58,694 nt of DNA. It comes from an uncultured Bacteroidia bacterium. GTDB lineage: Bacteria; Bacteroidota; Bacteroidia; Bacteroidales; UBA932. The first letter of the stretch is position 1. Each line of letters begins with the position of its first letter. The notes below the pieces were generated by a model. The model worked only from the letters and a program-made list of their open reading frames with translations, was not told the DNA's origin and made no database searches. Positions 1 to 7,157 of the stretch are shown here, piece after piece. The stretch covers positions 1-58,694 of the forward strand of contig CACZWU010000003.1 in assembly GCA_902784965.1 (NCBI GenBank), in the 5' to 3' direction. The position numbers and the translations under genes are program-made.

Positions 1-20
1 ATGCCTAAATTTGTTGAGAT

Positions 21-176
21 ATGTGGGATGGGTGGTCTTTGCTCGTTTTCATCATTGTCGCGGGACTGATGACGCTCCAAGTACGCTCAGAAGAAAGACG
101 CCTTGAGGCCGACTTCGGAGACGATTACCTCGAATATAAGAAGCGCACAGGCCGCTTTATCACCTTCAAGAAATGA
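21..176 (+). pseudogene. C-terminal remnant of an isoprenylcysteine methyltransferase-like membrane protein
   Basis: The 51 readable residues begin with one hydrophobic segment (WSLLVFIIVAGLMTL) and continue SEERRLEADFGDDYLEY, ending in RTGRF-type residues. This is the characteristic tail of the isoprenylcysteine carboxyl methyltransferase (ICMT/PEMT-like) family of small integral membrane methyltransferases. The frame is closed just upstream by stops at 6-8 and 15-17, so the rest of the family's usual 150-200 residues cannot be joined in this frame. I infer a broken gene. A sequencing frameshift near the window edge would look the same. Confidence 0.55.
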
Positions 177-244
177 AACTGACCGACCTCAAGGATCTAC
201 GGGTCATCAAAAAGGAGCTCACGCCGGAGCCCGAGAAGGCTTGA
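173..244 (+). CDS. Possible 23-residue peptide overlapping the ICMT remnant
   Basis: An ATG overlaps the stop of the preceding remnant as ATGA and opens 23 charged codons beginning MKLTDLKDLRVIKKE. The ATGA overlap is typical of translationally coupled genes in this genome. The product is too short to assign, and it may be the start of a second decayed gene whose remainder has been lost. It has no recognisable domain. Confidence 0.25.
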   Translation: MKLTDLKDLRVIKKELTPEPEKA

Positions 245-287
245 AGTTTTGCGCTCTCGAAAACAATACCTATGTTTGCATTGTTAA

Positions 288-345
288 GGAGCCTTGTACG
301 AAAACCGGATTCATATACCGGGGCCGTCAAGGCTCCGCTTTTTTT
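288..345 (+). terminator. Probable intrinsic terminator
   Basis: GGAGCCTTG (288-296) pairs with CAAGGCTCC (328-336) and is followed by seven T residues (339-345). The 31-base loop contains a smaller CCGG/CCGG stem. It would close the decayed transcription unit at the left edge. The long loop makes it less certain than the compact hairpins elsewhere. Confidence 0.5.
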
Positions 346-494
346 GCGAACAAATAGCCGCCGATTCGATTCGTGAGAACCCCGATTCCCATCATTCTTA
401 AGAAAAACAGCATACGACCGAAAAATAACCCAAAACCGCACACAACACATTAATACACAAATTATAAAACAGCGTTGTTTCCAATGATAACATT

Positions 495-525
495 TTTGTT
501 ATAATCGGTTTTCGAGCTATTTTTG
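495..525 (+). promoter_or_regulatory. Consensus Bacteroidota promoter without an evident gene
   Basis: TTTG (495-498), a 19-base spacer and TATTTTTG (518-525) match the -33/-7 consensus exactly. No convincing plus-strand coding sequence follows before 952. Transcription from here would run antisense across the glutaredoxin remnant at 624-770. Confidence 0.55.
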
Positions 526-623
526 TCCTCCGCTGGGCCTCCTTTCGGCTTCGATTTCGACGTATCTCCAAGGGAGTCCGCCAAAGCCAGGAAAGGTGGC
601 AAACCTGCGCAGCATAGGGGGCG

Positions 624-770
624 TCAGCAACCTTTCCCGTCGATGCGGCAGGCGGCGCCTCCGACGTTCTCCGGGCGGGGCTCCAGGCCGACGTCCTTGG
701 AATACAGCGTCACCTGCCTTTCCACGTACTCGCAGTCGGGGCAGGTATGCATGACAAACATCTTAATCAT
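624..770 (-). pseudogene. Glutaredoxin-related protein with a large internal deletion
   Basis: The frame encodes 48 residues. It starts MIKMFVMHTCPDCEYVERQ, with a CPDC redox motif at residues 10-13, and ends VGLEPRP...CRIDGKGC. Full-length glutaredoxin-related proteins of Bacteroidales are about 95-105 residues and have this same beginning and end, separated by a conserved middle that includes the cis-proline region. Here the two ends are joined directly after about residue 19, without a frameshift. A good ribosome binding site (AGAGG, 773-777 on the minus strand) precedes the ATG, so the shortened frame may still be translated. It lacks most of the thioredoxin fold and is unlikely to be an active reductase. 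Confidence 0.65.
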
Positions 771-913
771 AGCCTCTCTGGGTTTTTATGGCATAAATAT
801 AGCCATTTTCCATGAGATTGCGAGCCGGGAAGGTGCGATAATGACAGGCGGGCGGCGCGCTTGTGCTCTGTCCTATGTGCTGACGGGAAGTTGGTCGGAG
901 CGGGAAAAATGAC

Positions 914-921
914 TAAATTAG
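914..921 (+). promoter_or_regulatory. Possible -7 element for the DUF1349 lipoprotein gene
   Basis: TAAATTAG (914-921) differs from TAnnTTTG at one position. A TTG at 891-893 lies 20 bases upstream. It sits about 30 bases ahead of the ATG at 952. Weak but correctly placed. Confidence 0.35.
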
Positions 922-951
922 TGGCCGAAAATCGGAAATTACATCAACTAT

Positions 952-1689
952 ATGACCAACATCACCAAACTCCTTTGCTTAGGCCTCTGCCTCTGTGCAG
1001 TTGCCTGCGGAAACCCGTCACAGAAAGCGTCTGACACTGAATTTACCGACAGCGTAGCCGAGGCTCTCGCATGTGGTGGACAAATCGATCTGGACCAGCT
1101 CCAGTGGACCAGAGAGCCTGCTGCCTGTGAAATGAAGGACGGTGTCATCTCCATTACTACGGCCCCTCACACGGACCTTTGGCAGCGGACATACTACCAT
1201 TTCAGGAACGATAATGCCCCGGTGCTTCAGATGAAGACCAGGGAGAAGTTCTTCAGCTTCGTGGTGAAGACGGACTTCACGCAGAGCCATCAGCGCTTCG
1301 ACCAGTGCGGCATCGTGATGTACCTGGACAGCGACAACTGGCTCAAGGGCTCCGTCGAGTTCGAGAATGAGGAGTTCCAGCACCTTGGAAGTGTGGCCAC
1401 CAACAATGGCTATTCTGATTGGGCCACCACTGCAATCTCGGCCGAGGTAAAGACCATGTGGTACCGTCTCTCCCGCAGGGAGGACGACTTTTGCATCGAG
1501 TGCTCCACCGATGGAATCAACTTTAGCCAGATGCGCGTCTGCCATATGTACGCCGCCACCGACGAGATCAGCTTCGGCATCTACGCCTGCTCCCCGGAGG
1601 AATCCTCTTTTACGGCCGTGTTTACGGATATGAAGATTACGGAGTGCGCCTGGAAGGCCCACGACGGCCAGCAGCCGGATGAGGAGTAG
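952..1689 (+). CDS. DUF1349 (concanavalin A-like) lipoprotein
   Basis: The 245-residue protein starts with a lipoprotein signal peptide ending CAVAC, with Cys19 as the likely lipidated residue. Residues 40-225 match the DUF1349/YesU-type concanavalin A-like fold, with features such as TDLWQRTYYHFRNDNAP, KTDFTQSHQRFDQCGIVMY, WLKGSVEFE and YRLSRREDDF. These proteins are beta-sandwiches usually linked to carbohydrate binding or hydrolysis; the biochemical role of most is not established. It stands alone between two promoters, so context gives no substrate. The cell-surface or periplasmic location follows from the lipobox. Confidence 0.7.
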   Translation: MTNITKLLCLGLCLCAVACGNPSQKASDTEFTDSVAEALACGGQIDLDQLQWTREPAACEMKDGVISITTAPHTDLWQRTYYHFRNDNAPVLQMKTREKFFSFVVKTDFTQSHQRFDQCGIVMYLDSDNWLKGSVEFENEEFQHLGSVATNNGYSDWATTAISAEVKTMWYRLSRREDDFCIECSTDGINFSQMRVCHMYAATDEISFGIYACSPEESSFTAVFTDMKITECAWKAHDGQQPDEE

Positions 1690-1867
1690 CTGGTAAAGTG
1701 CATCATTAGAGAGCAGTGGGGCTTTCAAATACAATAGGCGGGTCAGAATAGGCAGTTATCAGCGCTCTTGGCAATATCATCAGCATACTCATCCAGAGAT
1801 AGCCCAGAATGGACCAAAGGGTCGAACCTTTTTTTTGTAAAACGGATGCAATTTTTTGAGTTTTTTG

Positions 1868-1875
1868 TATATTTG
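1868..1875 (+). promoter_or_regulatory. -7 element for the YegP-like gene
   Basis: TATATTTG fits TAnnTTTG and lies 34 bases ahead of the ATG at 1910. It rules out the in-frame upstream codon at 1856 as a start, because that codon would precede the transcript. No clear -33 TTTG is seen at the usual spacing. The interval 1690-1867 holds nothing else recognisable. Confidence 0.55.
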
Positions 1876-1909
1876 TAGAGTATATACAAATCCTTCAAAT
1901 CATTACGCT

Positions 1910-2239
1910 ATGGCAAAATTTGAAATCACGACGAGAAAGAACGGCGAATTCCAGTTCAATCTCAAGGCTTCGAACGGCGAGGTCATCCTCACCAGCGAGG
2001 GCTACACCACGAAAGCAGCCTGCCTGAACGGCGCTGAGTCTGTCAAGAAAAACGCTGTCGAAGAGAAACGTTTCGAGAAGATGGTTGCCAAGAACGGAAA
2101 ACCGTACTTCACGCTGAAGGCCACCAACGGCCAGGTCATCGGCCAGAGCCAGATGTACGCTTCCGAGCGCAACCGCGACAACGGCATCGCTTCCGTGATG
2201 AAGAATGCCCCCATCGCCGAGATCGTGGAGATGGTCTAA
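1910..2239 (+). CDS. YegP/DUF1508 family protein
   Basis: The 109-residue protein is made of two tandem copies of the DUF1508 (YegP) module. The first is about residues 1-50 (FEITTRKNGEFQFNLKASNG...VILTSEGY...). The second is residues 55-105 (FEKMVAKNGKPYFTLKATNG...VIGQSQMY...). The fold is a small beta-rich domain common in bacteria; its molecular role is unknown. There is no signal peptide, so it should be cytoplasmic. It has its own promoter and terminator and is therefore monocistronic. Confidence 0.85.
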   Translation: MAKFEITTRKNGEFQFNLKASNGEVILTSEGYTTKAACLNGAESVKKNAVEEKRFEKMVAKNGKPYFTLKATNGQVIGQSQMYASERNRDNGIASVMKNAPIAEIVEMV

Positions 2240-2261
2240 TTGCCCCGAAGCGCATAGAGAC

Positions 2262-2290
2262 GGCCGGCCCTTTTGGGGGTCGGCTTTCTT
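2262..2290 (+). terminator. Intrinsic terminator after the YegP-like gene
   Basis: GCCGGCCC pairs, with one wobble, with the 3' arm ending GGTCGGC across a loop containing TTTT. A T-rich tail (TTTCTTTT) follows. It begins 22 bases after the stop codon. Confidence 0.75.
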
Positions 2291-2325
2291 TTCGATAAAT
2301 TTTTTATAATTTTCTTAACTTTTTA

Positions 2326-2354
2326 TTGTATTTCAATAAATTTTTGTACATTTG
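2326..2354 (+). promoter_or_regulatory. Promoter of the NfeD-flotillin operon
   Basis: TTG (2326-2328), 18 bases and TACATTTG (2347-2354) match the Bacteroidota consensus. The ATG chosen for the NfeD-like gene is 22 bases downstream. An in-frame start at 2326 would lie inside the promoter and is rejected. Confidence 0.7.
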
Positions 2355-2376
2355 CAGAAAATTAACCATTGCAGCT

Positions 2377-2988
2377 ATGATTACAACCTGGTGGGAATCC
2401 CTTTCCGTTGTGATGAAGATCCTTTGGGGCGTCACCCTGACCGCCTCCCTGATCTTCCTCATCCAGAGCATCCTGACCTTCATCGGCGCTGACGCCGGCG
2501 AAGGCGGCATCGACGCGGATATCGACGACGGTTTCGACTCCGAAGTCGCCGACTCCGCCGTGGAAGGAGGAACCAACCTCCTGACCTTCCGCAATTTCGT
2601 GAACTTCATCCTGGGCTTCGGCTGGACGGCCATCCTGCTGCAGGAGAAGATCCATTCGATCCCGTTGCTGCTGATCGTGGCGGTACTCGTCGGCGTGGCC
2701 CTGGTGGTCGCCGTGATGTACCTCTTCAAATGGCTCAGCAGCATGCAGCAGTCGGGCAACATCAACCTCTACAAATCGGCCGTCGGCTGCAACGGCAACG
2801 TCTACCTGACCATCCCCGGCGAACGCAAGGGCGAAGGCAAGGTCCAGATCTCCATCAACAATTCCGTCAGGGAATACCGGGCCGTCACGGAAAGCGACAC
2901 CCTCCCGACGAACACGCCGATCCGCGTGGTCGAAGTCATCGGACACGACACCGTGCTGGTCGAACCCCTCGAATCATTAATCATTTAA
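2377..2988 (+). CDS. NfeD-like membrane protein
   Basis: The 203-residue protein has about three membrane segments (roughly residues 10-35, 68-85 and 92-118) and a C-terminal OB-fold-like domain (about 130-203: GCNGNVYLTIPGERKGEGK...VLVEPLESL). This is the NfeD/YuaF arrangement. NfeD-type proteins are partners of flotillins and are almost always encoded next to them, as here, with the flotillin gene 13 bases downstream. The acidic linker after the first membrane segment (GADAGEGGIDADIDDGFDSE) is notable. The expected location is the inner membrane. Confidence 0.8.
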   Translation: MITTWWESLSVVMKILWGVTLTASLIFLIQSILTFIGADAGEGGIDADIDDGFDSEVADSAVEGGTNLLTFRNFVNFILGFGWTAILLQEKIHSIPLLLIVAVLVGVALVVAVMYLFKWLSSMQQSGNINLYKSAVGCNGNVYLTIPGERKGEGKVQISINNSVREYRAVTESDTLPTNTPIRVVEVIGHDTVLVEPLESLII

Positions 2989-3001
2989 TAGTCAGACGTC
3001 T

Positions 3002-4426
3002 ATGGAACTCTATCTGATCCTGATCATCGTTGCGGTGATTTTCGTCACCTTCACCGCCATCCTCCGTCGCTACAAACGCTGCCCCTCCGACAAGATCCTC
3101 GTGATCTACGGTAAGACCGGCAAGAACAAGGAAGGCGGCATCTCGTCGGCCCGCTGCATCCACGGCGGTGCCTCGTTCATCTGGCCTGTGTTCCAGAGCT
3201 ATGCATTCCTTGATCTGACCCCCATCTCGATCGAGTGCAACCTGACCAACGCCCTCTCAAAGCAGAACATCCGCGTCGACGTGCCGTGCCGCTTCACCGT
3301 GGGTATCTCTACCGAACCCGACAACATGACCAATGCCGCAGAACGTCTGCTCGGGCTGAGCACCGACGACATCCGCAACATCGCCACCGATATCCTCTTC
3401 GGCCAGCTCCGTCTGGTCATCGCTACGATGGATATCGAGGAAATCAACGCCGACCGCGACAAGTTCCTGGCCAATGTGTCGACCAACGTGGAAGCCGAGC
3501 TCCGCAAGATCGGCCTGAAGCTGATCAACGTCAACGTCACCGATATCCGCGACGAGTCGGGCTATATCGAAGCTCTCGGTAAGGAAGCGGCCGCCAAGGC
3601 CATCAACGACGCCAAGAAGAGCGTGGCTGAGCAGAACCGTTTCGGTGAGATCGGTAAGGCCGAAGCCGACCGGGACAAGGACATCCGGATCGCCGAAACC
3701 ACCCGGGATACCCGTATCCGTACGGCCGACGCCAACGCCAAGGCCGTCGAAGGTGAGAACAACTCGAAGATCGCCATCGCACAGAGTGACGCCGCCCGCC
3801 GCGAGAAAGAGGCAGAAGCCTCCCGCATCGCCGTGGCCGCCGAGAAAGTACAGGCCGCCAAGGCCCTCGAAGAGGCCTACAAGAGCGAGCGCGACGCCGA
3901 GCTGGCCCGCGCCGAGCGCGAGAAAGCCACTCAGCAGGCCAACATCGTGGTGGCCGCCCAGATCGAAAAAGAGAAAGCCATCATCGAGGCGGAAGCCGAG
4001 GCCGAGCAGATCCGCCGCAAGGCCAAAGGTGAAGCCGACGCCATCTTCGCCAAGATGGACGCACAGGCCCGCGGTACGCTGGAAATCCTTTCCAAGCAGG
4101 CGCAGGGCTTCGGCCAGTTGGTGACCGCGGCCGGCGGCGACGCACAGCAGGCCATCACCATGCTCATCACCGACAAGCTGCCCGAACTCGTCAAGACGCA
4201 GGTCGAGGCCGTCAAGGGCATCAACATCGACAAGGTCACGGTGTGGGACAATGGTGGCAACGCCGACGGCAAGACCGCCACGTCCAACTTCATCTCGGGA
4301 CTGATGAAATCGGTCCCTCCGTTGGAAGACCTCTTCAAACTCGCCGGCATGGAACTGCCCGGTTATCTGAAGGGAAAGTCCGTCGAAGCACAGGATCTTA
4401 AAGAAATCAAAGAAGAGGAAGCGTAG
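3002..4426 (+). CDS. Flotillin family (SPFH domain) membrane scaffold protein
   Basis: The 474-residue protein has one N-terminal membrane anchor (about residues 3-20). An SPFH/band 7 domain follows (about 25-190, including FIWPVFQSYAFLDLTPISI and VNVTDIRDESGYIEALG). A long Ala/Glu/Lys-rich coiled-coil spans about 190-360, and the Gly/Ala-containing C-terminal region follows it. This is the standard flotillin (FloT/YqiK) layout. Flotillins organise membrane microdomains and oligomerise through the coiled coil. The gene is co-transcribed with the NfeD-like partner upstream and is followed after 2 bases by a small XRE regulator. Confidence 0.92.
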   Translation: MELYLILIIVAVIFVTFTAILRRYKRCPSDKILVIYGKTGKNKEGGISSARCIHGGASFIWPVFQSYAFLDLTPISIECNLTNALSKQNIRVDVPCRFTVGISTEPDNMTNAAERLLGLSTDDIRNIATDILFGQLRLVIATMDIEEINADRDKFLANVSTNVEAELRKIGLKLINVNVTDIRDESGYIEALGKEAAAKAINDAKKSVAEQNRFGEIGKAEADRDKDIRIAETTRDTRIRTADANAKAVEGENNSKIAIAQSDAARREKEAEASRIAVAAEKVQAAKALEEAYKSERDAELARAEREKATQQANIVVAAQIEKEKAIIEAEAEAEQIRRKAKGEADAIFAKMDAQARGTLEILSKQAQGFGQLVTAAGGDAQQAITMLITDKLPELVKTQVEAVKGINIDKVTVWDNGGNADGKTATSNFISGLMKSVPPLEDLFKLAGMELPGYLKGKSVEAQDLKEIKEEEA

Positions 4427-4428
4427 TC

Positions 4429-4632
4429 ATGCCTATCGTGATAAACATTGATGTCATGTTGGCTCGGAGAAAAATGTCTTCGGGAGAACTTGCTCAAAAG
4501 ATAGGTATCTCCGCGGCCAACCTCTCCATCCTGAAGACGGGAAAGGCGAAGGCCATCCGTTTTACTACACTCGAGGCCATCTGCAGGGCCCTCGACTGTC
4601 AACCCGGCGATTTGCTGGAGTATCGAGAATAG
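4429..4632 (+). CDS. Small XRE/Cro-type helix-turn-helix regulator
   Basis: The 67-residue protein is a bare Cro/C1-type helix-turn-helix: MLARRKMSSGELAQKIGISAANLSIL, then a recognition region followed by LEAICRALDCQPGDLLEY. This matches the YozG-like single-domain regulators. It begins 2 bases after the flotillin stop and is followed by the operon terminator, so it is the last gene of the NfeD-flotillin unit. A role in regulating this operon is a reasonable guess but is not shown by the sequence. Confidence 0.85.
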   Translation: MPIVINIDVMLARRKMSSGELAQKIGISAANLSILKTGKAKAIRFTTLEAICRALDCQPGDLLEYRE

Positions 4633-4662
4633 AAAAAATCCCGGCAGCGCCGGGATTTTTTT
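4633..4662 (+). terminator. Intrinsic terminator of the NfeD-flotillin-XRE operon
   Basis: A 13-bp perfect stem (4633-4645 with 4649-4661, loop AGC) is flanked by A and T runs. It would work in both directions. It is followed immediately by the -7 element of the next gene. Confidence 0.9.
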
Positions 4663-4663
4663 G

Positions 4664-4671
4664 TACTTTTG
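4664..4671 (+). promoter_or_regulatory. -7 element of the glycosyltransferase gene
   Basis: TACTTTTG fits TAnnTTTG and abuts the upstream terminator. Only 6 bases separate it from the ATG at 4678, so the transcript should begin at or next to the start codon (leaderless or nearly so). No good -33 element is visible because the terminator hairpin occupies that position. Confidence 0.55.
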
Positions 4672-4677
4672 TGTTTG

Positions 4678-5805
4678 ATGAAGATCGCCTTCCTTTCTGT
4701 TTTCTACCCCTATCGGGGTGGCATCGCCCAGTTCAACGCCCAGTTGCTGGAAGCACTGGGGCGGGAACATGAGGTCCGCGCGTTCAATTTCACGCGCCAG
4801 TATCCCGGGTTCCTCTTTCCGGGACAGACCCAGTATGTCACCCCGCAGGACAAGGCCACGCCCGTCGAAAGCACCCGTCTGCTCGACAGCGCCAATCCGC
4901 TGACCTGGCGGAAAACCGGGAAAGCCATCCTCCGCTGGAACCCCGACATTGTGGTGTTCAGCTATTGGAATTCCTATTTCGTGCCTTCGCTCCTGCCGGT
5001 GGCCAAAATGATGCGCCGCCACGGCGTATGCACCGTGACGGTCGTCCACAACGCCATCCCGCACGAGCCCAAGCCCTACGACAAGCCCCTTGCCCGCCGC
5101 TTCTTCCGCCAGAGCGACATCCTGGTGTCGATGTGCGACGCCGTGACGACCGACATCCGCAGCCTCTGCCCCCATGCCCGCATCGTGCAGTGGCCACACC
5201 CGGTGTACGACCATTTCGGGGAAAAGATGGACCGGATGGAGGCCCGGCAGGCCCTCGGCATTGACGCGCAGAAACGGACCCTGCTGTTCTTCGGCCTGAT
5301 CCGCGACTACAAGGGCCTCGACCTGCTCATCGACGCCATGCCGCTGCTCGGTCCCGGATACCAGCTGGTGATTGCCGGCGAGAGTTATGGCAGCTTTGAC
5401 AAATACAAGGAGCAGATCGCGGCTTCGGGCTGCGCCGACCGCATCCACGTGTTCACCCGCTATATCGACGACGCCGAGGTTCCCCGCTTCTTCTCGGCAG
5501 CCGACCTGTGCGTGCTGCCCTACCGCAGCGCCACCCAGAGCGGCATCACCGCCATCGCCCTTTATTTCGAAGTGCCGCTGGTGGCTACGCCCGTGGGCGG
5601 CCTGGCCGAAAGCATCGAGCGGCCCGGCATCGGCCTGATGGCTGAAGGCATCTCCGCCCGCGACCTTGCCACGGCCATTGAGCGGATCTGGGAGAAAGGT
5701 CCCGACTTCTATGCCGAGCGCATCAGCCACTACAAGAAAGACCTGAGTTGGGACGTCTTCGCCCGGAAAATTCTGGATGCCTGTACGCAATATTTTACCA
5801 AATGA
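4678..5805 (+). CDS. Glycosyltransferase family 4 protein
   Basis: The 375-residue protein has a GT-B fold. The N-terminal acceptor domain begins MKIAFLSVFYPYRGGIAQFN with the Gly-rich loop. The C-terminal domain (about 185-375) has the nucleotide-sugar binding pattern FGLIRDYKGLDLLIDA, a central VPRFFSAADLCVLPYRSATQSG, and VPLVATPVGGLAE. GT4 enzymes are retaining transferases that build polysaccharides, glycolipids or glycoproteins. The acceptor and sugar cannot be read from sequence. The ATG at 4678 is chosen because it preserves the conserved first strand, although it is only 6 bases from the -7 box. The next gene starts 14 bases downstream. Confidence 0.85.
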   Translation: MKIAFLSVFYPYRGGIAQFNAQLLEALGREHEVRAFNFTRQYPGFLFPGQTQYVTPQDKATPVESTRLLDSANPLTWRKTGKAILRWNPDIVVFSYWNSYFVPSLLPVAKMMRRHGVCTVTVVHNAIPHEPKPYDKPLARRFFRQSDILVSMCDAVTTDIRSLCPHARIVQWPHPVYDHFGEKMDRMEARQALGIDAQKRTLLFFGLIRDYKGLDLLIDAMPLLGPGYQLVIAGESYGSFDKYKEQIAASGCADRIHVFTRYIDDAEVPRFFSAADLCVLPYRSATQSGITAIALYFEVPLVATPVGGLAESIERPGIGLMAEGISARDLATAIERIWEKGPDFYAERISHYKKDLSWDVFARKILDACTQYFTK

Positions 5806-5819
5806 CGCATTTTACAGAT

Positions 5820-6875
5820 ATGAAACATACTTTTCTTACGCTGATGCTGGCTGCCGCCGCCCTGCTGGGCGTTACGGCCTGCCACGAAGGGCCGATCAAC
5901 CCGGACCCGGAAACCGATGTTACCTTCACCTTCGGCGCCTACTTCCTCAATGCCGGCGCCACCGGCCAGTCGGAAATCACGCAACTCAATACCCTGTATG
6001 GCGTCGTCACCCCGCACTGTTTTTCGCTGGCCAACGACGGAAAAACGTTTGGAAACGGCGGACGCGACATCCACATTGTCGGCAACAAGATGTATGCGAC
6101 CCTGGCTTCGTCCAAACGCGTGAACGTCATCGACAAGAACAATTGCAAGGACCTGGGCTCCTTCACCATCAGTGCCGATGACGGCTCCCTCCTCACGCCC
6201 AGCCATCTGGCCGATTTCGATGGGATGCTGATCGTCAGCCTGGCCGAAGGCTACGTGGCCAGCATCGACACCGTCAGCTACAGCGTGCGGCAGCTCCAGA
6301 AGATCGACGGCGCAGCCGGATGCATGGCCGTCGCCAACCAGAAACTCTATGTCGCCAACCCCGATGGCGAAACCATCCAGATGCTGAACCCGGTGGACCT
6401 CCACATCATGAAGACCCTCGAAGTCGGGGAGAATCCCCGTTCCTTCACCGTGGGCAGCGACAAGAAACTTTACCTGGTGGCCGGCACCACAACAACCTCC
6501 CTGCTGCAGATCGACAGTGACACGGAAGAAGTGACCACCGTCACAGTCCCGGGCAAGCCGATAATCGCAGCTGCCGGACCCGACAATTCCCTGATTGTCT
6601 ATGTATCCGACAGCGCTGACGAACTGGGCGGCCGATTCTACCTTCTCAGTCTCGAGCAACTGAAAGTGGAGGCCGAATTCATCCGCGACGGCAGCTACGT
6701 CAAGGATCCCACCGGGTTGTTCATCGACCTGAACACGGGCAATGTTTACATTTCCCAGGACGGCAACGGCGACTTTGCGATCATTTACATCTACGCCAGC
6801 TACGGCCAGTTCATCACGAGTTTCGATACCGGAACCGCCCGTACGGTAGGGGCCGCCTTCGTAACGAGCAAGTAA
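5820..6875 (+). CDS. YncE/BtuG-like beta-propeller lipoprotein
   Basis: The 351-residue protein has a lipobox LLGVTAC (Cys21) and a series of propeller blades such as HIVGNKMYATLASSKRVNVID, GMLIVSLAEGYVASID, LYVANPDGETIQMLNP and NVYISQDGNG. This is the DUF5074/YncE-like fold. In Bacteroides the surface B12-binding protein BtuG is a seven-bladed propeller lipoprotein of this type. The gene lies directly upstream of a cobalamin riboswitch and B12 uptake operon that encodes its own BtuG. It is expressed from the glycosyltransferase promoter, outside riboswitch control. B12 binding is therefore possible but unproven. The start is set at the signal peptide; an upstream in-frame codon at 5748 overlaps the previous gene. 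Confidence 0.7.
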   Translation: MKHTFLTLMLAAAALLGVTACHEGPINPDPETDVTFTFGAYFLNAGATGQSEITQLNTLYGVVTPHCFSLANDGKTFGNGGRDIHIVGNKMYATLASSKRVNVIDKNNCKDLGSFTISADDGSLLTPSHLADFDGMLIVSLAEGYVASIDTVSYSVRQLQKIDGAAGCMAVANQKLYVANPDGETIQMLNPVDLHIMKTLEVGENPRSFTVGSDKKLYLVAGTTTTSLLQIDSDTEEVTTVTVPGKPIIAAAGPDNSLIVYVSDSADELGGRFYLLSLEQLKVEAEFIRDGSYVKDPTGLFIDLNTGNVYISQDGNGDFAIIYIYASYGQFITSFDTGTARTVGAAFVTSK

Positions 6876-6878
6876 TTC

Positions 6879-6911
6879 TTTTGCTTTTCCCAACTATTCG
6901 CACTACCTTTG
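6879..6911 (+). promoter_or_regulatory. Promoter of the B12 uptake operon
   Basis: TTTTG (6879-6883), 20 bases and TACCTTTG (6904-6911) match the consensus closely. The riboswitch P1 stem starts at 6915, so transcription should begin at its base. Confidence 0.85.
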
Positions 6912-6914
6912 CTA

Positions 6915-7124
6915 GGCAACAGGTTCCTATGTCCGTGCCCTGCGCCGGACAGGATCAAAAGGGAACCGGGTGCGAATCCCGGACAGTTCCCGCTGCTGTA
7001 AGTTCCCCGCTATCGCGGTATTCTCTGCCACTGGGGCTCCACCCTGGGAAGGCTCCGCGACGGAACGAGTCAGAAGACCTGCCTGTTGCCGATTGTTGAA
7101 CCTTCGACCTGCGGCGAACGGGTC
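6915..7124 (+). promoter_or_regulatory. Cobalamin (adenosyl/aquo-cobalamin) riboswitch
   Basis: GGCAACAGG (6915-6923) and CCTGTTGCC (7082-7090) form a perfect 9-bp P1 stem. Inside are the hallmark B12-box segments, including AGTCAGAAGACCTGCC (7068-7083), GCCACTGG and CTGGGAAGG, and a GGGAACCGGGTGCGAATCCC region. A hairpin after P1 (GACC 7106-7109 with GGTC 7121-7124) could be the P13 element whose loop kisses L5. No terminator T-run follows, so control is probably at translation of the first gene. Binding of cobalamin should shut off the operon. Confidence 0.95.
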
Positions 7125-7157
7125 TTGACAGAACTTATGACCAATTCATCCATACCT

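Larger units (their letters stand above)
245..623. other. Gene-poor stretch with terminator and orphan promoter
   Basis: No reading frame here looks coding; the open frames have biased, low-complexity translations. The stretch holds a terminator-like hairpin (288-345), an AT-rich segment (about 400-500) and a consensus promoter (495-525). The segment at about 525-620 is GC-rich and resembles intergenic repeat material rather than coding sequence. Confidence 0.5.

Noticed and set aside
103..912. Open frames at 103-357 (+), 166-450 (-) and 523-912 (+)
   Set aside because: Their translations are low-complexity, lack family resemblance and overlap real remnants (the ICMT tail and the glutaredoxin fragment). 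No ribosome binding site fits.
1743..1830. Minus-strand frame ending SLDEYADDIAKSADNCLF before a stop at 1743-1745
   Set aside because: It looks protein-like but has no start codon and runs into an AT-rich promoter. It may be a decayed gene tail, but the evidence is too thin to list.
4363..5790. Long minus-strand open frame antisense to the XRE regulator and glycosyltransferase genes
   Set aside because: It is a shadow of the GC-rich plus-strand genes, with no domains, and crosses a perfect terminator.
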